Assembly (NCBI GenBank): GCA_028874365.1
Contig: JAPPJZ010000074.1
Span: forward strand, 17,810 to 81,809
Direction: 5' to 3'
Source of the DNA: Chloroflexota bacterium
GTDB taxonomy: Bacteria > Chloroflexota > Dehalococcoidia > Bin125
DNA length: 64,000 bases
Made by a program: the position numbers and the translations under genes. The notes below the pieces were generated by a model, which saw only the letters and a list, made by a program, of their open reading frames with translations, did no database searches and had not been told where the DNA came from. Every line of letters starts with the position of its first letter. Within the stretch, counting starts at the first letter, position 1. Of this stretch, positions 43,907-53,835 are shown in pieces.

Positions 43907-44454
43907 CTCGATCGGTTTCCCGCGTCTCGAGAGGCCAGCAGCGCTTCGAGCCAAGAGAGCAGGCGCTCGCTCTGGGCGTCGACGAAGGGGCGATCGGGAT
44001 GCCAGGCCCACAGTTCGCGCACGACCTCCAGCGTTGACCAGGTGCTGCCCTCGCCGCCGTTCGCGATCTGCACCAGCCGGGTTGCCACTTGTTCGGCATT
44101 CCAGACCAGCGGCCGCTCGTAGTCGAGCATGCGGGTTGACTGGGTCAACGCGCGGATCCAGCGCTCGACCGTATCGAACGGGACGCGGCGATCCATGAGC
44201 AGGGCGCGGAGCGCCAACACCTCTGGCAGATCGACGACGCGGGCCGGCGGTCGATCGGGCGGGGGAACCGGCTCGGGACCGTCGTCCTCCGGCAGTTGGT
44301 CGAGTTCGGACGTCCAGCGCTCGGCGGGTACTCGCCTGAGCTCGTTGTAGACCAGGGCTCCGCCGGAACCGCCGTCCCACCAATCTCGCAGCCGCTCGTG
44401 ACGCGTACTGGTGAGTTGGGTGACATCGGAATTGGGCGTCGTCGGGGGAGGCAC
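43903..44454 (-). CDS. Hypothetical protein upstream of the coupled helical protein
   Basis: A 183-residue protein of unknown family, acidic in its middle third (PEDDGPEPVPPPDRPP) and helical with several Trp residues (HERLRDWWDGG, VERWIRAL, VVRELWAWHPD). No signal peptide. It overlaps the following gene by four bases. Codon use matches neighbours, so it looks like a resident gene. The antisense ORFs here are shadows. Confidence 0.6.
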   Translation of the reverse strand: MPPPTTPNSDVTQLTSTRHERLRDWWDGGSGGALVYNELRRVPAERWTSELDQLPEDDGPEPVPPPDRPPARVVDLPEVLALRALLMDRRVPFDTVERWIRALTQSTRMLDYERPLVWNAEQVATRLVQIANGGEGSTWSTLEVVRELWAWHPDRPFVDAQSERLLSWLEALLASRDAGNRSR

Positions 44455-44669
44455 GCCGCAAGGTTATCGCAGGTGCTTCTGTTGCGTGTCGGCGCGAAGT
44501 TCTGTTGCGGGAGGGTTACGTGGAATAACTGATAACCGCGATTACGGATGGGCCACGCGTGTTCTGGCAAGCGCTTGCTAGAGCGGATCCAGCGCCGACA
44601 CGCGTGGTCGGCGCGGCCAATACCAGCCGTCTACCAATACCGGCGAGCACGAAGGGGCAGCGCAGCGAC

Positions 44670-45596
44670 ATGGAACATGAAATCCAGCAGTTTCTCACAT
44701 ACATGGCCGCAGAGCGGGGGGCCTCGGCGAATACCATCTCGGCGTATCGCAACGATCTGGCTCAGCTGCGGGCCTACTTCGTCGAGCAGCACGCGAAGCT
44801 GCACGAGGATGATCCCGCGGCGACGACTCCGATCGAAGAGATCGACGCGGAGCAGCTGCAGGAGTACATCGTTCACCTTCGCGAGCAGCAGTACGCCGCG
44901 GCGACGGTCGCGCGCAAGGTTGCTGCGGTTAAGAGCCTGTTCAGCTACCTGCACGGCGAGAACGTGATCGACGTGAACCCGGCGGAGCAACTCAGTTCGC
45001 CTCGGGTCGGACGCAGCCTGCCGCGTACGTTGACCGTCCAAGAGGTCGACGCGCTGCTTGAGCAGCCGGGCCGCTGGAACACTCCGGAGGCGGCTCGCGA
45101 TCAGGCGATGCTCGAGATGCTGTACGCCACGGGCATGCGGGTCTCCGAGTTCGTCTCGCTGGACCTGTCGTCGATTGAGCTGCAGGGGCAGCGGGCGTCG
45201 GTGCGGTGCGTCGGCAAGGGACGGCGCGAGCGGTTGATTCCGATTCACTCGGCCGCCGTCGCGGCGTTGCATCACTACCTGCAGGAGGCGCGGCCCAAGC
45301 TCGCTCGGGGACGGCGCGAGGTTGCGCTGTTCATCAATCGGCGGGGCGAGCGACTGACGAGGCAGGGCGTCTGGCTGATTATCAAGCACTACGCGCAGGA
45401 GGCCGGGATCTCGGGGGTGACGCCGCACACGCTGCGTCACAGTTTCGCGACGCATCTGCTGCGCGGCGCTGCTCCGTTGCGCAACGTCCAGGAGTTGATG
45501 GGCCACGCCAACATCTCGACGACGCAGCTGTACACCCAGCTGACTGACGAGCACCTGCGGGACGTCTACGATCGGGCACATCCGCGCGCCAGCTAG
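44670..45596 (+). CDS. Tyrosine recombinase, XerC/XerD type
   Basis: A 308-residue recombinase with an N-terminal SAM-like core-binding domain (FLTYMAAERGASANTISAYRNDL) and complete catalytic set: Arg in TGMRVSE, Lys in GKGRRERL, His-xx-Arg in HTLRHSF, His in GHANIS and nucleophilic Tyr in TQLYTQL. Length and spacing fit chromosome-dimer-resolving XerC/D, not a phage integrase, and there is no att-like duplication or tRNA target next to it. ATG at 44670 is used; the track start lies 111 bases upstream. Confidence 0.9.
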   Translation: MEHEIQQFLTYMAAERGASANTISAYRNDLAQLRAYFVEQHAKLHEDDPAATTPIEEIDAEQLQEYIVHLREQQYAAATVARKVAAVKSLFSYLHGENVIDVNPAEQLSSPRVGRSLPRTLTVQEVDALLEQPGRWNTPEAARDQAMLEMLYATGMRVSEFVSLDLSSIELQGQRASVRCVGKGRRERLIPIHSAAVAALHHYLQEARPKLARGRREVALFINRRGERLTRQGVWLIIKHYAQEAGISGVTPHTLRHSFATHLLRGAAPLRNVQELMGHANISTTQLYTQLTDEHLRDVYDRAHPRAS

Positions 45597-45623
45597 TCCA
45601 AGCCGGCCGGCGCACGAGCCTGA

Positions 45624-46934
<1,311 letters not shown>

Positions 46935-48875
46935 TTACAACTCCAGCTTGAGTTGTTCGGCGAGGCGCTGGGTCATGCCGGGGGTTGCGGCGATGTCGGT
47001 GACGTCGGCTTCTCGGATGGCCTGGAGGGAGCCGAACTTGCGGAGCAGGGCCTTCTTGCGGCGTGGTCCGATTCCCTTGATTCGGTCGAGCGTGCTCTGC
47101 GAGGTTTGGCGGGATCGGAGCCGGCGGTGATAGGAAATGGCGAAGCGGTGCGCCTCGTCGCGGATGCGCTGGACGAGGTAGAGGCCCTGCGACCGGCGGT
47201 CGAGCCGGACCGGGTCGGATGAATCCACCTGGAACAGCAACTCCTCGCGCTTGGCCAGGCCAGCGAGCGGGATGTCGTCTACGGCGAGGTTGCGCATTAC
47301 GTCGTGGGCGGCGGATACCTGTCCCTTGCCTCCGTCAACGATGACGAGGTCGGGGATTGCGCCCCAGCCCTCGGACTCGGACCCATCGTCATCGTCGGCC
47401 TTCGAGGACGAAGGATCGTCGGGGACGTCGAAGCCCTTCGCTCGCTCTGCGCGCCGCTCCTCGCCCAGCCGCTTGAACCGACGCTGGATGACCTCGGCCA
47501 TGGACGCGAAGTCGTTCGGACCGTCTGTGGTATCGACCGTCTTGATGCGAAAGCGCCGATACTCGCTGGTGGCCGGTTGGCCGTCGAGGAACACCACCAT
47601 GGAGGCGACGACGTTCGAGCCCTGCGTGTTGGAGATGTCGTAGCACTCGATCCGCTTCGGCGGCGTGGGTAGGCTGAGCGCCTCTTCGAGCTCCGCCAGC
47701 GCCGCGTCGGTGCGACCGCGATCGGCCATCCAGCGCACGCGAGACATGGCCAGCGTCTCGGAGGCGTTCTCCGTCGCCATGGCGACGAGTCGGCGCTTGT
47801 CTCCGCGCTTGGGGTGCCTGACCTCGACGCGGGTGCCGCGCTTGTCGGAGAGCCAATCCTGGAGCAGAGCCAGATCGTCAATCTCCCCGGGGATTAGCAC
47901 CAGCCGGGGCGGCTGGAGACCGCTCTCGTAGTGCTGGCGCAGGAATGACGAGATGACCGAACTGGCCGACTCATCCTTGACGCCGGCCAGATTGAAGTGG
48001 TCGGAGCCGGCCATGTTCTGGCCGCGAATGAAGAGCACCTGAACGACTGCTTCGTCGCCGTCGACCGCCAGCCCGAAGACGTCGATCTCGGCGGCCGCTG
48101 TGTCGGCGGTGAGCTGCGTCTCGGTGACGCGCTCGACGGAGGCGATCTGGTCGCGGAGTTGAGCGGCTCGCTCGAAGTTCAACTCCTCCGCCGCATCGGT
48201 CATGGCGGTCTTGAGCTGCTTGACCACCGTCTCGCTCTTGCCGTCGAGGAAGAGCATGGTCTGGTCAATGACCTCTTTGTACTCGTCGGGCGTGCAGAAC
48301 GAGGTGCAAGGCGCGATGCAGCGGCGTATGTAGTACTCGAGGCAGGGGCGCGGGTCGGAGCCGGTGATCTCCTTGTCGCATGAGCGCCAGGGGAAGAGCT
48401 TCTTGACCAGGTCGAGGGTCGTGCGCACCGACTTGGCCGATGCGTAGGGCCCGAAGTAGCGGCTTCCGTCGTTAGCCGCGCGACGGGTGATGGTGACCCT
48501 CGGCCACGGGGCGTGCACGTCGATCTTGAGATACGGGTAGTGCTTGTCGTCTTTGAGCCTGACATTGAAGAAGGGCTGGTGACGCTTGACCAGCGTCGCC
48601 TCGAGATGGAGGGCGTCCTGCTCGGTGTGAGTGGTGACGACTTCGAGCTGAGCGATTCGTGAAGCGAGGACGCGGGTCTTGCCCTCGAGCGAGCGGGGGG
48701 AACCGAAGTAGCTGCGGACGCGCGACCGGAGGTTGGCCGCCTTGCCGATGTAGATCACGCGGCCGTTGGCGTCGCGGAAGGTGTAGACGCCGGGTTTGGC
48801 CGGCAGCGCGGCGACCTGCGCCTGGAGCTGGGCACGGGTCTGTTCCGGGGAGGGAGGGGCCGCTTCTGTGGTCAC
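46935..48875 (-). CDS. uvrC: Excinuclease ABC subunit C
   Basis: A 646-residue UvrC for nucleotide excision repair. The GIY-YIG nuclease is at the N-terminus (PGVYTFRDANGRVIYIGKAANLRSR), with the Cys cluster CLEYYIRRCIAPC, a UVR motif (TDAAEELNFERAAQLRDQI), the RNase H-like nuclease (ECYDISNTQGSNVVASMVVF, DLVIVDGGKGQ) and C-terminal helix-hairpin-helix repeats. A GTG start is used. There is an acidic insert (SSSKADDDDGSESEGWG) before the second nuclease strand. Confidence 0.97.
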   Translation of the reverse strand: MTTEAAPPSPEQTRAQLQAQVAALPAKPGVYTFRDANGRVIYIGKAANLRSRVRSYFGSPRSLEGKTRVLASRIAQLEVVTTHTEQDALHLEATLVKRHQPFFNVRLKDDKHYPYLKIDVHAPWPRVTITRRAANDGSRYFGPYASAKSVRTTLDLVKKLFPWRSCDKEITGSDPRPCLEYYIRRCIAPCTSFCTPDEYKEVIDQTMLFLDGKSETVVKQLKTAMTDAAEELNFERAAQLRDQIASVERVTETQLTADTAAAEIDVFGLAVDGDEAVVQVLFIRGQNMAGSDHFNLAGVKDESASSVISSFLRQHYESGLQPPRLVLIPGEIDDLALLQDWLSDKRGTRVEVRHPKRGDKRRLVAMATENASETLAMSRVRWMADRGRTDAALAELEEALSLPTPPKRIECYDISNTQGSNVVASMVVFLDGQPATSEYRRFRIKTVDTTDGPNDFASMAEVIQRRFKRLGEERRAERAKGFDVPDDPSSSKADDDDGSESEGWGAIPDLVIVDGGKGQVSAAHDVMRNLAVDDIPLAGLAKREELLFQVDSSDPVRLDRRSQGLYLVQRIRDEAHRFAISYHRRLRSRQTSQSTLDRIKGIGPRRKKALLRKFGSLQAIREADVTDIAATPGMTQRLAEQLKLEL

Positions 48876-48928
48876 GGATTCAGATTAGCGAAGCGATCGT
48901 GGGGGGTTAGCCTCCTCCGGCGGCTAAG

Positions 48929-48973
48929 CCGGGCCCTCACCCTAGCCCTCTCCCTCGGGGAGAGGGGACCGGA
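48929..48973. repeat. REP-like dispersed repeat, copy 2 (short form)
   Basis: CCCTCACCCTAGCCCTCTCC-CTCG-GGGAGAGGGGACCGGA, a hairpin with an 8-bp CCTCTCCC/GGGAGAGG stem, between uvrC and the HTH gene. It could also work as a transcription terminator for flanking genes. Confidence 0.75.
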
Positions 48974-49038
48974 AAAGAATGGACCGGAATGGAGTTGAGG
49001 CCGGAAGGAGTGAGGCGCGAACGGGCGGAGGGTTGCAG

Positions 49039-49767
49039 TTAGCCTCCTCCAGCGGCGTCGGCGTAGATGGGGAGCTGGTCTTCGTCTGGGGTGGGTTCGG
49101 TGAGTTGGTCGAGGAAGGTGAGGATCTGATCGGGCGGTTGGCCCTTGAGGTGGGGGAAGAGCGTGACGGCTTCGTCGAGGATGGGGTCGAGTAGCGGATC
49201 CGCGGAGGGATCGGGGTCGGGTTGGATGGTTGTTGTGGGATTTTTTTCTGGGGCGGTCTCGGGAGCGACGATCTCCTGCTCTGGCTGGGGCGAAGCCGAA
49301 TTCGGGTGGACAGTTTTCGCAAGTTTGGGAGCGGTTTCGTCGGTTTCCTGCAAGCTTTCGATGTCGTCCTCGTAGAGGTCGGGCTGGGCTTCACGCTCTG
49401 CGGCGCGGCGGTGGATGGCGTCGATGGTGCGGCGTGTCTCGCGGATGAAGGCGAGCACTTTGGCGTCGCGTCCGTCGCAGACCTTGATGTACTCGGTCAC
49501 GGTGATGTGTTTGCCGAAGGTGTCCATGAGGTTCACGCGGGCGATGCGGGCGGTCTGCTCGTGCAGGAGCTGGAGTTGTTCGAGCAGCAGATCGTCGGCG
49601 GCCGGGGCGGCGATGTCGGACCAGTGGGCCTCGATCAGGCGGAGGTCGGAGCGGATGGTGGCGTGGGAGACGCCGAGTTGCTTGGCGATCTTGCGCTGGG
49701 CGAGTCCTTTCATGCTGAGATGGTGGACTTTGAGGCAGCGCCGGCGTCGTTTCGGTGGGATGTGCAT
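49039..49767 (-). CDS. Helix-turn-helix protein with acidic Pro/Glu/Asp-rich tail
   Basis: About 242 residues. A basic N-terminus (MHIPPKRRRRCLKVHHL) leads into a clear HTH, KGLAQRKIAKQLGVSHATIRSDLRLIEAHW (about 20-50), as in resolvase/sigma-region-4 or terminase-small-subunit-like DNA-binding proteins. A helical middle (about 60-125) follows, then about 100 residues rich in Pro, Glu and Asp that are probably disordered. ATG at 49767 is preferred to the track start. Repeats flank it on both sides. No phage gene is adjacent, so it may be an isolated regulator or a stray element gene. Confidence 0.6.
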   Translation of the reverse strand: MHIPPKRRRRCLKVHHLSMKGLAQRKIAKQLGVSHATIRSDLRLIEAHWSDIAAPAADDLLLEQLQLLHEQTARIARVNLMDTFGKHITVTEYIKVCDGRDAKVLAFIRETRRTIDAIHRRAAEREAQPDLYEDDIESLQETDETAPKLAKTVHPNSASPQPEQEIVAPETAPEKNPTTTIQPDPDPSADPLLDPILDEAVTLFPHLKGQPPDQILTFLDQLTEPTPDEDQLPIYADAAGGG

Positions 49768-49856
49768 GGTTGACCTCTTCGCTATGTGATACACACGTTC
49801 TGGTAACTATAGCGAATGGGTGTTCGGTGTTGGTGTGTTGTGGTTGACGGATGGGG

Positions 49857-49906
49857 ACCCTCACCCTAGCCCTCTCCCAGAGGGAGAGGGGATCGGAGGC
49901 GGAGAA
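49857..49906. repeat. REP-like dispersed repeat, copy 3 (short form)
   Basis: ACCCTCACCCTAGCCCTCTCCCAGAGGGAGAGGGGATCGGAGG, the same family as copy 2, with a hairpin stem CCTCTCCC/GGGAGAGG around AGA. It lies 90 bases upstream of the HTH gene start. Confidence 0.75.
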
Positions 49907-49968
49907 GGGGCCGGAGGGGGAGGGGAGCAGAAGGAGCGGGAGCGTACGTCGTGGGACAGGCGGCTGGG

Positions 49969-50062
49969 CCCCGCATCAAGTGCGGGGCATCGGGGTGGGT
50001 CCCCCATCGAGTGCGGGGCATCGGGGTGGGTTCCGCATCAAGTGCGGGGCATCGGGGTGTGC
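49969..50062. repeat. Three tandem 31-32-bp units, each with a palindromic core
   Basis: Units of the form CCCCGCATCAAGTGCGGGG-CATCGGGGTGGGT start at about 49969, 50001 and 50032. Each opens with an imperfect palindrome (CCCCGCA/TGCGGGG). The units follow each other directly with no spacers. A related half-site (CTTGTTCAAGGCGGGGCAGG) follows at about 50071-50092. With REP copies 3 and 4 this fills the 460-base gap before the tRNA cluster. Confidence 0.8.
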
Positions 50063-50109
50063 CGCGCATGCCTTGTTCAAGGCGGGGCAGGCGAGTGCGG
50101 GGTGGGTTC

Positions 50110-50206
50110 TAGCCCTCCGTCAGGGAGAGGGGACCCTCACCCCCCGCCTACGCGGGGGCAGGCTCTAACCCTCTCCCACAGGGAGAGGGGACCGGAGGGA
50201 GCGGGC
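50110..50206. repeat. REP-like dispersed repeat, copy 4 (long form, partly duplicated)
   Basis: Contains AGCCCTCCGTCAGGGAGAGGGG followed by a second, almost exact copy of the 41739 repeat (ACCCTCACCCCCCGCCTACGCGGGGGCAGGCTCTAACCCTCTCCCACAGGGAGAGGGGACCGG). It ends about 25 bases before tRNA-Arg. Confidence 0.8.
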
Positions 50207-50229
50207 AACGGAGGGAGAGGGGAGTGAGG

Positions 50230-50306
50230 TGGCGCGCCCGGCAGGACTTGAACCTGCGACCTCTGCCTCCGCAGGGCAGCGCTCTAATCCGCTGAGCTAC
50301 GGGCGC
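50230..50306 (-). tRNA. tRNA-Arg(GCG)
   Basis: Minus-strand cloverleaf GCGCCCGTAGCTCAGCGGAT..., anticodon stem CTGCC/GGCAG around loop CTGCGGA, so the anticodon is GCG. Discriminator G and encoded CCA. Bacteria usually read CGC/CGU with anticodon ACG (inosine), so GCG is unusual; a single base difference from the common CCG tRNA should be kept in mind. Confidence 0.85.
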
Positions 50307-50347
50307 AATGTGATGGGTTTGCGTGGTGGTTGGAGTGAATGGAGCGA

Positions 50348-50434
<87 letters not shown>

Positions 50435-50511
50435 AACGATCCCGGGCCTGAGCGGCCCCTGCAACTCCTGTTGGCGCCCAACCTCCTCAAGCGTATCTGG
50501 GGTTCGCGTGC

Positions 50512-50588
50512 TGGTGGGCGATGCAGGACTTGAACCTGCGGCCTCTCGGATGTGAACCGAACGCTCTAGCCAGCTGAGCTAATCGCCC
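50512..50588 (-). tRNA. tRNA-Val(CAC)
   Basis: Minus-strand cloverleaf GGGCGATTAGCTCAGCTGGC..., anticodon loop TTCACAT (anticodon CAC), T arm GCAGGTTCAAGTCCTGC, encoded CCA. Its acceptor stem matches that of tRNA-Val(TAC) at 52695. Confidence 0.94.
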
Positions 50589-50631
50589 CCATCGACGCAC
50601 AACGGTTGACGCACCCCGTGGGTGCCGGTGG

Positions 50632-50707
50632 TGGTAGCAGCGGCAGGACTCGAACCTGCGACACGGGGCTTATGAGTCCCCTGCTCTGCCAACTGAGCTA
50701 CGCTGCC
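50632..50707 (-). tRNA. tRNA-Met(CAT), elongator type
   Basis: Minus-strand cloverleaf GGCAGCGTAGCTCAGTTGGC..., anticodon loop CTCATAA (CAT), T arm GCAGGTTCGAGTCCTGC, encoded CCA. It has a G1-U72 wobble and an A-G mismatch at 31-39. It is not an initiator (no C1-A72 mismatch). A CAT anticodon could also be tRNA-Ile2 after TilS modification; Met is the default call. Confidence 0.85.
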
Positions 50708-50838
50708 ACGTCTGCTCAGGGTATCGCACAGTATCGGGCCAAGCCGTTGCCGTCAAAGCTCGCGGCTCGGCCTGACGGTGACCAATCGCATACTCTGACG
50801 CAGATATCGGAGCCCGACCGAACCGAAGGGCAGAGCGC

Positions 50839-51435
50839 GTGGCGATCGAGTGGCGTCCGAACGATCCGGACTTCTCGCTATCCGGTCAACTGTTGGTCGC
50901 GTCGCGCCATCTGGCTGATCCGAACTTCTTTCGCACGGTGGTGCTGATCCTCGAGCAGCAGGACGGCACCTTGGGTGTCGTGCTCAACCGGCCCACGGCC
51001 GTGACGATCGCCGACGTCGTACCGGATTGGATCGGGCTGGCGGGGGAGCCGGCGGTCATCTTCCAGGGCGGTCCGGTTGAACGGACGGCGGCGATCGGGC
51101 TCGCTCGGCCGGACAGTTCGTTCGACTCGGAACAGAGCTGGTTCACGCTGTCGATCACGGAACCGGGCCAGGAACTGGGGATCGTCAACCTGAGCGCACA
51201 GCCCAACGACCTGGTGGGCGTCGTGCGCGATGTGCGGATCTACTCGGGATACGCTGGATGGAGTGCGGGCCAACTGGAGAGCGAGATCCAGGCCGGAGGC
51301 TGGCTGGTACTCGATCATGCGGGATTCGATCCGCTGACCAGCGATCCGGCGACGCTGTGGAACCAGGCGTCGAGCGCGGCCGCCAGCGGGCAAGGAGTCA
51401 GGGCCATTGACGGGCCCACAGTGGAGAACAACTGA
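50839..51435 (+). CDS. YqgE/AlgH family protein (DUF179)
   Basis: A 198-residue AlgH/YqgE protein. The family hallmark pattern is present: GQLLVASRHLADPNFFRTVVLILEQ, then GTLGVVLNRPT, FQGGPVE, and RIYSGYAGWSAGQLESEI. It is cytoplasmic with no catalytic residues known; AlgH was named from alginate regulation in Pseudomonas but its role is unclear. The start is a GTG. The TlpA-like gene follows by 50 bases, so the two may share a transcript. Confidence 0.92.
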   Translation: MAIEWRPNDPDFSLSGQLLVASRHLADPNFFRTVVLILEQQDGTLGVVLNRPTAVTIADVVPDWIGLAGEPAVIFQGGPVERTAAIGLARPDSSFDSEQSWFTLSITEPGQELGIVNLSAQPNDLVGVVRDVRIYSGYAGWSAGQLESEIQAGGWLVLDHAGFDPLTSDPATLWNQASSAAASGQGVRAIDGPTVENN

Positions 51436-51485
51436 CAGGGTTCGGGGCGCGCTGCACACGGCAACAGAACGGGGAGGAGTGAGCG

Positions 51486-52664
51486 ATGGCCGACAACTTC
51501 CTCAGTCGATTGCGCCAGAAGCAACAGTCCTACGTTCTGTTCACGTTTCTGCGCAGGCCGTACTCGCGCCGCGACGCGATCAACCGAGTCCTGGTCATTG
51601 CTGCGATCGTGGCCGCGATCGTGGCGCCGATTTTCCTTGGAGGTCGCGGCGGTGATGTAGCGGAAGGGGCGGGGGAGGAGTTCCTGGCCAAGCGCGCGGA
51701 ACTGGAGCAGCTCAAGGAGCAGCGAGATCAGGAAGGTCGCTCGGACGAACTCGACGCGTTGATCGAGCAGCTCGAGTCGGAAACGCACCTCGGTTACATC
51801 GAACGGGACGGGGACGCCTCGGACAAGGGTGCGCTGGCGCCGGACTTCCGCCTGCTGGACCTGGAAGGCAATCCGCACCGACTGTCCGAAATCGGCGGGC
51901 CGATCGTGCTGAACTTCTGGGCGAGTTGGTGCGAGCCGTGCATCGAGGAGATGCCTGAGTTTGAACTGGTCAACCAGGAGGCTGCCGGCCGCGTCACGTT
52001 CATTGGGATCAACGACGGCGAAAGTCTGGAGACGGCCGAGCAGTTCGCTAACGAGGTGACGATGGTCAGTTACCTGATCCTGCTCGACCCGACGAAGTCG
52101 ATGACCGACGGGCCCTATCCGCTGGTCGGCCGTCCGACGACCTACTTCATCGGCGCGGACGGGATCATCAAAGAGTTGCGGGTTGGCATCGTCGACCTCG
52201 AGACTCTGCGCAAATTGGTCGGTGACTTGATCGGCGAGGACGTGGGCGCGGCTGAGCAGGACGCCGTACCCGCGGACTACGGTGAGGCGGCGATCATCAT
52301 TCTCGATTCCGGACGAGCGAACTACGCTGCCGCGGCCGAGCTGATCGAGCGTTGGCGCGGGCAGCCGGAGGTGCTGAGCGATCCTGGCTGGCAGCGCAAC
52401 ATGGAGGCGCAGACTCGCGCGTGGTCCGATTTGTCGGAGCAGATTGCGGCGCTCGCGCCGCCGGAGCGGTGGGCGGACATACACGAACGGGTCTCGGATT
52501 CGATGGCACAGATCGCGAACGCGGCCGGTCCGCTGGTGCGCGACGCGCTTGAAGCCGGTGATGCGGACGGCATGCAAACCGCGACGACCCTGTTCGACAC
52601 CTTCCGCGAGTTGTTTGCGCTCGCCGCCGACAATCTCGAGGGTGTGATTGAGACACAGCAGTAA
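51486..52664 (+). CDS. Membrane-anchored TlpA/ResA-like thioredoxin with a helical C-terminal extension
   Basis: A 392-residue protein. A cytoplasmic basic N-terminus and one membrane helix (about 33-55, VLVIAAIVAAIVAPIFLGG) are followed by a coiled coil (KRAELEQLKEQRD) and a thioredoxin domain (about 115-250) with WCEPC active site in NFWASWCEPCIEEMP and the cis-Pro GRPTTYFI. It probably reduces extracytoplasmic disulphides, for example in cytochrome c maturation; two CxxCH sites occur in the DUF1111 protein of this window. The last 135 residues form a helical domain of unknown role. Confidence 0.88.
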   Translation: MADNFLSRLRQKQQSYVLFTFLRRPYSRRDAINRVLVIAAIVAAIVAPIFLGGRGGDVAEGAGEEFLAKRAELEQLKEQRDQEGRSDELDALIEQLESETHLGYIERDGDASDKGALAPDFRLLDLEGNPHRLSEIGGPIVLNFWASWCEPCIEEMPEFELVNQEAAGRVTFIGINDGESLETAEQFANEVTMVSYLILLDPTKSMTDGPYPLVGRPTTYFIGADGIIKELRVGIVDLETLRKLVGDLIGEDVGAAEQDAVPADYGEAAIIILDSGRANYAAAAELIERWRGQPEVLSDPGWQRNMEAQTRAWSDLSEQIAALAPPERWADIHERVSDSMAQIANAAGPLVRDALEAGDADGMQTATTLFDTFRELFALAADNLEGVIETQQ

Positions 52665-52694
52665 GCTCAGAGCAGATTCTGCGTGGGTCGCAGT

Positions 52695-52771
52695 GGGCGA
52701 TTAGCTCAGGTGGCTAGAGCGTCCGGTTTACACCCGGGAGGTCGGAGGTTCGAGTCCTCCATCGCCCACCA
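52695..52771 (+). tRNA. tRNA-Val(TAC)
   Basis: Plus-strand cloverleaf GGGCGATTAGCTCAGGTGGC..., anticodon stem TCCGG/CCGGG around TTTACAC (anticodon TAC), T arm GGAGGTTCGAGTCCTCC, encoded CCA. Confidence 0.95.
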
Positions 52772-52794
52772 TTCACTATCGGAGGCAGGTTGAG

Positions 52795-53214
52795 ATGCGG
52801 GTCATGGTGCTGGTCAAGGCGACCGAAGACAGCGAAGCGGGCGTGATGCCGACGACTGAGATGTTCGAGGCGATGGGCGCGTTCAACGAGCAACTGGTTG
52901 ATGCCGGGATTATGCAGACCGGCGAAGGCTTGCAGCCGACGGCGCGAGGCAAGCGGATCGCGTTTGACGGCGACTCGCGCACGGTGATCGACGGTCCGTT
53001 CGGGATCACGAACGAGCTGGTTGCGGGATTCTGGATCTGGGAGGTCGAGAGTCTCGAAGAGGCGGTGGAGTGGGTCAAGCGGGCTCCGAACCCGATGCCG
53101 GGGCCGAGCGAGATTGAGATTCGGCCGTTCTACGAGTACGAAGACTTTGGCGACGCGATGTCGCCCGAGCAGGTCGCCCACGAAGAGGGGCTGCGGGAGC
53201 GTCTGGGCGAGTAG
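52795..53214 (+). CDS. YCII/DGPF-domain protein
   Basis: A 139-residue protein of the YCII-related (DGPFAETKE) family: MRVMVLVKATEDSEAG, a GEGLQPTARG turn, VIDGPFG (the DGPF motif) and FWIWEVESLEEAVEW. Such alpha-beta barrel proteins often lie near sigma factors or act as small enzymes or stress factors; no function can be given here. GGAGG lies six bases before ATG. Confidence 0.85.
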   Translation: MRVMVLVKATEDSEAGVMPTTEMFEAMGAFNEQLVDAGIMQTGEGLQPTARGKRIAFDGDSRTVIDGPFGITNELVAGFWIWEVESLEEAVEWVKRAPNPMPGPSEIEIRPFYEYEDFGDAMSPEQVAHEEGLRERLGE

Positions 53215-53220
53215 GTGCGG

Positions 53221-53736
53221 CTAGTCTCGAACGTTCGCGTACAGCAAGGCATCGATGATCTGGTCGTCTTTGACGATGCTCTTGCGTAGTCGCCCCTCGA
53301 GCTTGTAGCCGGCCTTCTCCAGTACGCGGCCTGATGCTGGGTTCCACTCGAACACTTCGCCGTACAGGCGGACGAGATTGAACTCGGCGAACGCCCAGTC
53401 GGTCATAGCCTTCAGGGCTGCGGTGGCGATGCCCTGACCCCAGTGGGGCTCGCCGAGCCAGTAGCCGATCTCGGCTGAACGTCGGTTGACGTCGGATTGG
53501 AGCGTGATGCCTATGCCGCCGACTATATCCGTGTCGCCGGCAATGGCGAAGTTGGTCTCGGGCGATTGGGTGGTCGCGAACTCGATCCACTCGCGGGCGT
53601 CGGAGAGCGCATAGGGATAGGGGAACGTGTCGCGCATGTTGCGGGAGACGTTGCGATTGTTGGCGTTGCGGGCCAGGGCTTCGGCGTCGTCGGGGTGGAA
53701 GGTTCTGACCTGCCATTGGCCGATCGAGAGTCGCAT
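53221..53736 (-). CDS. GNAT-family N-acetyltransferase (RimJ/RimL type)
   Basis: A 171-residue GNAT enzyme transferring acetyl from acetyl-CoA. Seen: VRTFHPDDAEALARNANN, RRSAEIGYWLGEPHWGQGIATAALKAM (acetyl-CoA pyrophosphate loop in the Q-G-x-A segment), RLYGEVFEWNPASGRVLEKAGYKLEGRLRKS. The pattern fits RimJ/RimL-like acetylases of ribosomal proteins or antibiotics. The target is unknown. Convergent with the YCII gene (6 bases apart). Confidence 0.9.
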   Translation of the reverse strand: MRLSIGQWQVRTFHPDDAEALARNANNRNVSRNMRDTFPYPYALSDAREWIEFATTQSPETNFAIAGDTDIVGGIGITLQSDVNRRSAEIGYWLGEPHWGQGIATAALKAMTDWAFAEFNLVRLYGEVFEWNPASGRVLEKAGYKLEGRLRKSIVKDDQIIDALLYANVRD

Positions 53737-53835
53737 GTGGCTGGCTTACCAATCGCGTGGGAGTTTGACAATGGTGTGGGTGTCACACGGCCTATGATCG
53801 CTTCAATTGACCGGGCAGCGGGAACGGAGCCGGAC

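Noticed and set aside
44670-45596. Phage integrase / genomic island marker
   Set aside because: Compact Xer-type sequence, no excisionase, no flanking att duplications and tRNAs are 5 kb away.
49969-50092. CRISPR array
   Set aside because: Units are directly adjacent with no unique spacers, the palindrome centres drift, and no cas gene is present.
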